The notes under the pieces: model-generated
What the model saw: the letters and a program-made list of their open reading frames with translations, nothing else
Told to the model about the DNA's origin: nothing
The model's database searches: none
DNA from: a bacterium
GTDB taxonomy: Bacteria > Gemmatimonadota > Gemmatimonadetes > Longimicrobiales > RSA9
Direction: 5' to 3'
DNA: 64,000 nucleotides
Assembly (NCBI GenBank): GCA_003242735.1
Contig: QGVH01000004.1
Span: 62,001 to 126,000 of the forward strand
Shown here: in pieces, positions 58,323 through 64,000 of the stretch
Layout: each line of letters opens with the position of its first letter
How positions within the stretch are numbered: position 1 is the stretch's first letter
Program-made: the position numbers and the translations under genes

Positions 58323-59936
58323 TTACACCCCCGCCGCGATCTTGATCGGTTCGTTGATGAGCGCGCCCCGCGAGCCGATCACCTCGTAGCTGAGGCCGCC
58401 GAGCTCGGGGTGCAGCTCCGCCAGCCGGAGGAACGCATCGGCCGCGCTCGCGGGGGCGGGCGCGTCGTCGAGGCCGGCGAGGATCACCCCGAGCACCTGC
58501 CACGCGGGTCGGGCCTGCTGCGGCGCCTTCAGCGCCGGCCAGAAGCGCTGGACCCGGCCCTCGTGATTGGTGAACGTGCCCTCCTGCTCTGCGAAGGTGG
58601 ACACCGGCAGGACGAAGTGCGCGTTGCGGGCAGCGGCGCAGTCGTACGCGCCCAGGTAGACGAACAGGTCTGCATCGGCGCCGAAGCCCGCCGGCGCGTC
58701 CGCCAGCTCATCGCCGAGGACGATCAGCACGTCGCCCGCGGTGGTCTCCGGCAACCCGCCCCGGCCCGCATCGTCCCCCGTGCGGACGAAGCCGAACAGC
58801 TCGAGGCCGCGCACGTTGGCCGCGAGGTCGCGCCTCCGCGCCAGCCGCGGGTAGCCCGGGCAGACATCCTCGTCCTCCGCCCGCGGGCTGCGGTACAGCG
58901 CCTCCCCGCCACCCAGGACGGCCAGTAGCCGGGCGAGCAGGCCGACGTCTTCGTTGGCGTGGAACGGCGAGCCGATCACGCGCACGCGCCCGCGCCAGTC
59001 GCGGGCCTTCAGCCGCTGCACCAGCGCGATGGCCACGTCCTGCCAGCCCGCCGGCGCCAACTCGCCAGCGGCGTTCCGCATCATGGGCGAGGCCAGCCGG
59101 TCCGCGCGGTTCATCCACTCGTACCGCAGCCGGCCGTAGTCGCACATCCAGAACGAGTTCGTCTCCGGGTTGGCGCGGGGCTTGAGCCGCATGACGAGGT
59201 TGTCCCGCGTCTCGATCCGGATGTTGCAGCCCTGCGAACAGTTGGGGCAGATGGACGGCGTGCGGTCCAGGTCCCACGCGCGCGCCTTGTGCAGGAAGTC
59301 CTTCGAGATCAGCGCGCCGACCGGGCAGATGTCCACGATGTTCCCCGCCCAGTTCGAATCGGCGAGACCCTGCTCGAAGAACGTGTCGATGACCGAGCGG
59401 TGGCCACGCTGCACCACACACAGTGCGTCCTGGCCCGCGATCTCGCGCATGAAGCGCACGCAACGCGTGCACATGATGCAGCGGCTGCCCTCGTAGAGGA
59501 TGTCGCCGCCGAAGTCGTCGCGGCCGATGACGCGCTTCTCCTCGACGAACCGCCCGTGCTTCGGCCCTTCCTGCGCCACGTAATCCTGGAGCTTGCACTC
59601 GCCCGCCTGGTCGCAGATCGGGCAATCCAACGGGTGGTTGATCAGATAGAACTCGAGGACGCCCTCGCGCGCCTTCTTCGCCTTGGGGCTGTCCGTATGG
59701 ATGACCTGCCCGTCGGCGACCGTCGTCACGCAGGCCGGCTGGAGCTTGGGCATCCCTTCGATCTCGACGAGGCACATCCGGCACATGGCCGGCGCCGAGA
59801 GACCCGGGTGGTAGCAATAGTGCGGGATGCCGACACCGGCGCGCTCAGCGGCTTCGATGATGCGCGTCCCCTTGGGAACTTCGACCTGCCGGCCGTTGAT
59901 CGTGCAGGTGACCGTATCCTTCTGTTCGCTCGTCAT
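58323..59936 (-). CDS. nuoG: NADH-quinone oxidoreductase subunit G, short form
   Basis: 537 residues, against about 780-910 in well-known complexes. The N-terminal Fe-S part is complete: N1b (Cys41, 52, 55, 69), N5 (His101, Cys105, 108, 114), N4 (Cys153, 156, 159, 204) and the extra N7 site CX2CX3CX27C (Cys230, 233, 237, 265). The molybdopterin-like C-domain is reduced to about 250 residues and ends smoothly at nuoH, so it is not a frameshift. AAGGA precedes the ATG. It passes electrons from NuoF to NuoI. Confidence 0.95.
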   Translation of the reverse strand: MTSEQKDTVTCTINGRQVEVPKGTRIIEAAERAGVGIPHYCYHPGLSAPAMCRMCLVEIEGMPKLQPACVTTVADGQVIHTDSPKAKKAREGVLEFYLINHPLDCPICDQAGECKLQDYVAQEGPKHGRFVEEKRVIGRDDFGGDILYEGSRCIMCTRCVRFMREIAGQDALCVVQRGHRSVIDTFFEQGLADSNWAGNIVDICPVGALISKDFLHKARAWDLDRTPSICPNCSQGCNIRIETRDNLVMRLKPRANPETNSFWMCDYGRLRYEWMNRADRLASPMMRNAAGELAPAGWQDVAIALVQRLKARDWRGRVRVIGSPFHANEDVGLLARLLAVLGGGEALYRSPRAEDEDVCPGYPRLARRRDLAANVRGLELFGFVRTGDDAGRGGLPETTAGDVLIVLGDELADAPAGFGADADLFVYLGAYDCAAARNAHFVLPVSTFAEQEGTFTNHEGRVQRFWPALKAPQQARPAWQVLGVILAGLDDAPAPASAADAFLRLAELHPELGGLSYEVIGSRGALINEPIKIAAGV

Positions 59937-59956
59937 TCGCGTCCTTCGCGCCTTGG

Positions 59957-59979
59957 CTCGCCTCCCCGGGGGAGGCGAG
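59957..59979 (-). other. Hairpin between nuoF and nuoG
   Basis: CTCGCCTCC (59957-59965) and GGAGGCGAG (59971-59979) form a 9-bp stem with a 5-nt loop in the 70-nt gap. As it lies within the operon and has no T-tract, it may be an RNA-processing or stability element rather than a terminator. Confidence 0.4.
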
Positions 59980-60006
59980 GCTTTGTCGCCGGATCCTCGA
60001 CGCCGG

Positions 60007-61305
<1,299 letters not shown>

Positions 61306-61308
61306 GGC

Positions 61309-61971
61309 CTACTCCTCGCCTCCGTCCAGCGAGGCCAGGATCGCCGGGACATCGTCCGGCGTCACGTTCTCGTAGTAGCGGTCGTTGATCTGGACGACCG
61401 TCGGGAACCCGCAGGCACCCAGGCACTCCGCCTCGACCACCGTGAACCGCCCGTCCTCGCTGATCTCGCCCGGCTCGGTCCCCGTGTGGGCGAGGAACGC
61501 GGCGAAGACCTCGTCGGCGCCGCACAGGTTGCAGCACACGTTGGTGCAGACCTGGATCAGGTACCGCCCCACCGGCGCCTTGTTGTACATCGTGTAGAAC
61601 GTGGCGACGCCGCGGACGTACGCCGGGGACAGGTCCAGCGCCCTCGCGACCTCTTCCATCGTCTCCGGCGAGAGGTGCCCGCGGATCTCCTGCGCCATGG
61701 CCAGGACCGGGAGCAGCGCCGCCCGCTTCTCCGGATACCGCGAGAGGATCTTGTTGAACCGCTCCCGGTACGGACCCTGGAACAGCGGAGCATCCGGATC
61801 GCGTTCCGCCTTCTGGTACGGCAGCGTGCCCGCGACGCTGGGGTGCCCGCCGTCCAGCGGCCGCTTGCCCACGTAATCGGTGCCGCGGATGTCCGCCTCG
61901 GTGAGGTGCGTGAACTCACCGGTCTCGCCGGCCCACCCGGGGTTCCTGATCTGCTTCGAGTCCGTCGCCAT
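61309..61971 (-). CDS. nuoE: NADH-quinone oxidoreductase subunit E
   Basis: 220 residues. A thioredoxin-like [2Fe-2S] protein with N1a ligands Cys142, 147, 183 and 187 (VCTNVCC and ECLGACG). The first 60 residues (with VGKRPLDGGHPSVAGTLPYQ) are extra compared with the usual 160-170-residue form. YPEKRAALLPVLAMAQEI starts the helical domain. Confidence 0.95.
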   Translation of the reverse strand: MATDSKQIRNPGWAGETGEFTHLTEADIRGTDYVGKRPLDGGHPSVAGTLPYQKAERDPDAPLFQGPYRERFNKILSRYPEKRAALLPVLAMAQEIRGHLSPETMEEVARALDLSPAYVRGVATFYTMYNKAPVGRYLIQVCTNVCCNLCGADEVFAAFLAHTGTEPGEISEDGRFTVVEAECLGACGFPTVVQINDRYYENVTPDDVPAILASLDGGEE

Positions 61972-62031
61972 CTGCCTGCTGTATCCTCCGACTCGCCGGC
62001 CGCGGACGCGTGCGGCGCCGGCGGCCCCACG

Positions 62032-63306
62032 CTAGCGGTCGATCTCTCCGAGCACGATGTCCAGACTGGCGTTGATCGCAATGACGTCGGAGAGCATGTG
62101 CCCCTCGACCAGCCTGGGCAGAGCCGACAGGTTCACGAAGCTCGGGCCCCGGACGCGCCAGCGCACCGGCTTCGATCCGCCATCGCTCACCACGTACATG
62201 CCGAGCTCGCCCTTCGAACTCTCGACGCTGAACCAGCTCTCCCCCGGCGGCACACGGATCCCCTCCATCACGAGCTTGAAGTGATGGATCATGGACTCCA
62301 TGTCCGTCATGACGTCCGTCTTGCGCGGCAGGATCACCCGCGGATCGTCCACGTTGATCGGGCCGTCCGGCAAGCGGTCCAGCGCCTGCTGGAGGATCCG
62401 CAGACTCTGCCGCATCTCCTCCATCCGGACGAGGTAGCGGTCGTAACAGTCGCCGTGTTCGCCGACCGGGATGTCGAAGTCGTACGTCTCGTAGTCGTAG
62501 TACGGCCGGTCCTTGCGCACGTCGTAGGGCACGCCGGACGCCCGCAGGTTGGGGCCCGTGAGCCCGTAGTTCACCGCCTCCTCGGGGCCGATCACGCCCA
62601 CGTCCCGCAGCCGCCCGATCCAGATCTGGTTGTTCGTCAGCAGCGCCTCGATCTGGTCGAGCGTGTTGGGGAACGTATCGATGAAGTGCTGGAGCTCCTC
62701 CGTCCAACCGGGCGGCAGGTCCGCCAGCATCCCGCCGATCCGCGTGGCCGAGGTCGTGATCCGCGCGCCCGTGTAGCGCTCATGGAGTCTGTAGATCCGC
62801 TCGCGCTCCTGGAACGCCCACAGGAACACCGTGAAGGCGCCGACGTCCATGGCGAAGGTCCCGAGCCACAGCAGGTGGCTGAAGATCCGGTCCAGCTCCA
62901 TGCAGATGACCCGCACCACCTTGCACCGCTCGGTGACCTCGATGCCCATCAGCTTCTCGACCGCCATGGCGAACGCGCAGTTGTAGATCAACGGCGCCAG
63001 GTAGTCCATGCGGTCGGTGAGGGGGATGATCTGGTTCCAGCCCCGGTACTCTCCCAGCTTCTCGAAGCTGGAGTGCAGGTAGCCGATGTGCGGGATGCAC
63101 CGCACGACGGTCTCGCCATCCAGTTCGAGCACCAGCCGGAGCACGCCGTGGGTGGCCGGATGCTGCGGGCCGATGTTGATCAGCATGTGCTCGCCCCGCA
63201 GCTCCGGCTCCACGCCCGGCGGCAACACGGGCACCCGAACGGGGCGCCCGTCCATGCCCAGCTCCGGGTTGCGGGTGACCAGGTACTCGACGGTCTTCGT
63301 CTTCAC
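62032..63306 (-). CDS. nuoD: NADH-quinone oxidoreductase subunit D
   Basis: 424 residues. The 49-kDa-type subunit that lines the quinone site: NIGPQHPATHGVLRLVLELDGE, YLHSSFEKLGEYRGWNQIIPLTDRMDYL, and ESSKGELGMYVVSDG. The GTG start overlaps the nuoC stop by 4 nt. A 60-nt gap follows before nuoE. Confidence 0.97.
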   Translation of the reverse strand: MKTKTVEYLVTRNPELGMDGRPVRVPVLPPGVEPELRGEHMLINIGPQHPATHGVLRLVLELDGETVVRCIPHIGYLHSSFEKLGEYRGWNQIIPLTDRMDYLAPLIYNCAFAMAVEKLMGIEVTERCKVVRVICMELDRIFSHLLWLGTFAMDVGAFTVFLWAFQERERIYRLHERYTGARITTSATRIGGMLADLPPGWTEELQHFIDTFPNTLDQIEALLTNNQIWIGRLRDVGVIGPEEAVNYGLTGPNLRASGVPYDVRKDRPYYDYETYDFDIPVGEHGDCYDRYLVRMEEMRQSLRILQQALDRLPDGPINVDDPRVILPRKTDVMTDMESMIHHFKLVMEGIRVPPGESWFSVESSKGELGMYVVSDGGSKPVRWRVRGPSFVNLSALPRLVEGHMLSDVIAINASLDIVLGEIDR

Positions 63307-64000
63307 GCCGCGCCTCCTTCCGCCGCGCCGGGACCCTCACCGGCCGACCCACTCCCCGTGGGCCGGTAACGGATCCCGCCCACCTCGAGCTCCTCGGGGA
63401 AGTAAATGTCGTCCAGGTCGACCGAGAGCGCGCGCCGCGTCTGCTCGGCACGGCTGAAGCGGCCGCGCAGCGGGAAGTCCTTCCGCAGCGGGTGACCTTC
63501 GGCGTAGTTCTCGGGCATGAGGATCCGGCGCAGGTCCGGGTGGCCCCGGAACCGGATCCCGAACATGTCGTAGACCTCGCGCTCCAGCCAGTTCGCCGTG
63601 TGCCAGAGGCGGGTCGCCGAGTCGATCTCCAACGCGTCCAGCGGGAGCTCCGCCTTCAGCCGCAGGCCGCGGCGGTACGGGATCGACCAGAGCTGATAGA
63701 CGACCTGGAGCGGCCGCCCACCGCCGTAATCCACCGCGGTCAGGTCTTTCAGGAAGTCGTACCGCTCCTCCGGGTCGTCCCGCAGCCAGCCGAGGATCTC
63801 CAGGATCCTCTCGGGCCGGACGTAGACGACGTGCTCATCCCCCGCCACCACCTCGTGGTGCAGGATCGCGTCGCCGAAACGGGCCCGCAGCCTGGGCACG
63901 GACGGGTGGCTCGCCGCGTCGGCCTCGGGGCCCCGTTGCGGCCCCGCGGCCGCGGCCTCGGCCCCTGCAGCGCCCTGCGCGAGACCCTCGACCGCGTTCT
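63303..64000 (-). CDS. nuoC: NADH-quinone oxidoreductase subunit C, 5' end beyond the window
   Basis: The frame is open to the right edge (at least 231 codons), so the start is not seen. The 30-kDa-subunit core runs LRARFGDAILHHEV, FLKDLTAVDYGG, VYQLWSIPYRRGLRLKAELP and WLEREVYDMFGIRFRGHPDLRRILMPENYAEGHPLRKDFPL (two conserved blocks). A GTG at 63899 would give 198 residues but lacks a ribosome-binding site. The upstream in-frame Ala/Gly-rich stretch (VEGLAQGAAGAEAAAAG) suggests a longer N-terminus. Confidence 0.94.
   Translation of the reverse strand, partial: NAVEGLAQGAAGAEAAAAGPQRGPEADAASHPSVPRLRARFGDAILHHEVVAGDEHVVYVRPERILEILGWLRDDPEERYDFLKDLTAVDYGGGRPLQVVYQLWSIPYRRGLRLKAELPLDALEIDSATRLWHTANWLEREVYDMFGIRFRGHPDLRRILMPENYAEGHPLRKDFPLRGRFSRAEQTRRALSVDLDDIYFPEELEVGGIRYRPTGSGSAGEGPGAAEGGAA

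Noticed and set aside
58323-58700. Frameshift truncating NuoG
   Set aside because: The protein continues in normal coding sequence to its stop 4 nt before nuoH, and no leftover NuoG-like sequence is seen in other frames.

Overview
The window is about 70 % GC, densely coding, and almost entirely transcribed leftward. It looks like chromosomal core sequence of a high-GC, diderm, respiring bacterium. Three things show this: a complete Kdo/Lpt lipopolysaccharide pathway with Omp85/TamB outer-membrane biogenesis proteins, futalosine-type menaquinone genes, and a 14-subunit-type complex I operon. The mixture (UPF0182 protein, futalosine pathway, extended LptA and LptB, many GTG starts) fits Gemmatimonadota or a similar high-GC diderm phylum. 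That placement is an inference from gene content, not a measured phylogeny. There are no tRNA or rRNA genes, no CRISPR array, no insertion sequences and no sign of recent transfer.

Layout, left to right. 1-5604 (minus): a TamB/AsmA-like giant protein, cut by the window edge, preceded in its operon by an Omp85 (BamA/TamA-like) protein that carries a lipobox. 5811-8620 (plus): a PQQ-dependent alcohol-dehydrogenase-like lipoprotein and a membrane-anchored TPR protein with its own clear promoter and terminator. 8621-8986: a gene-free convergent region full of hairpins. 8987-28149 (minus): one long run of tightly coupled genes. It starts with kdsB, pyrG, kdsA, kdsC and kdsD (Kdo and CTP supply), passes through lptC, lptA, lptB and rpoN, and ends in a surface-polysaccharide and lipid block (two GT2 enzymes, a GT4 enzyme, wecB, YfhO, a methyltransferase, a UPF0104 flippase-like protein and a PlsC-like acyltransferase).

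28288-35524 (minus): two units. One is trpG/pabA plus a bactofilin-like beta-barrel protein. The other is mqnE-mqnC-purE-ispF-dedA-xerD. 35647-41662 (minus): the classical yceD-rpmF-plsX-fabH-fabD-fabG-acpP-fabF fatty-acid cluster. 41762-50346 (minus): manB/pgm, UPF0182, carbamate kinase, sucC, sucD, a PTS-EIIA/CBS fusion and ndk. 50533-64000 (minus): nuoC, D, E, F, G, H, I, J, K, L, M and N. nuoA and nuoB would lie to the right.

The genes work together in a simple way. Complex I and menaquinone feed respiration, succinyl-CoA synthetase and Ndk handle nucleotide energy, the fab cluster supplies acyl chains, and the kds/lpt genes build and export LPS to an outer membrane served by the Omp85/TamB pair.

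I did not find an obviously new defence or mobile system. The most unusual items are: the 154-residue N-terminal domain fused to LptB, the EIIA-CBS fusion, the bactofilin-like outer-membrane barrel, an Omp85 lipoprotein with a sigma-54-like promoter, a short NuoG that keeps the N7 cluster site, an MqnE with CX5CX2C spacing, and a probable leaderless yceD promoter.
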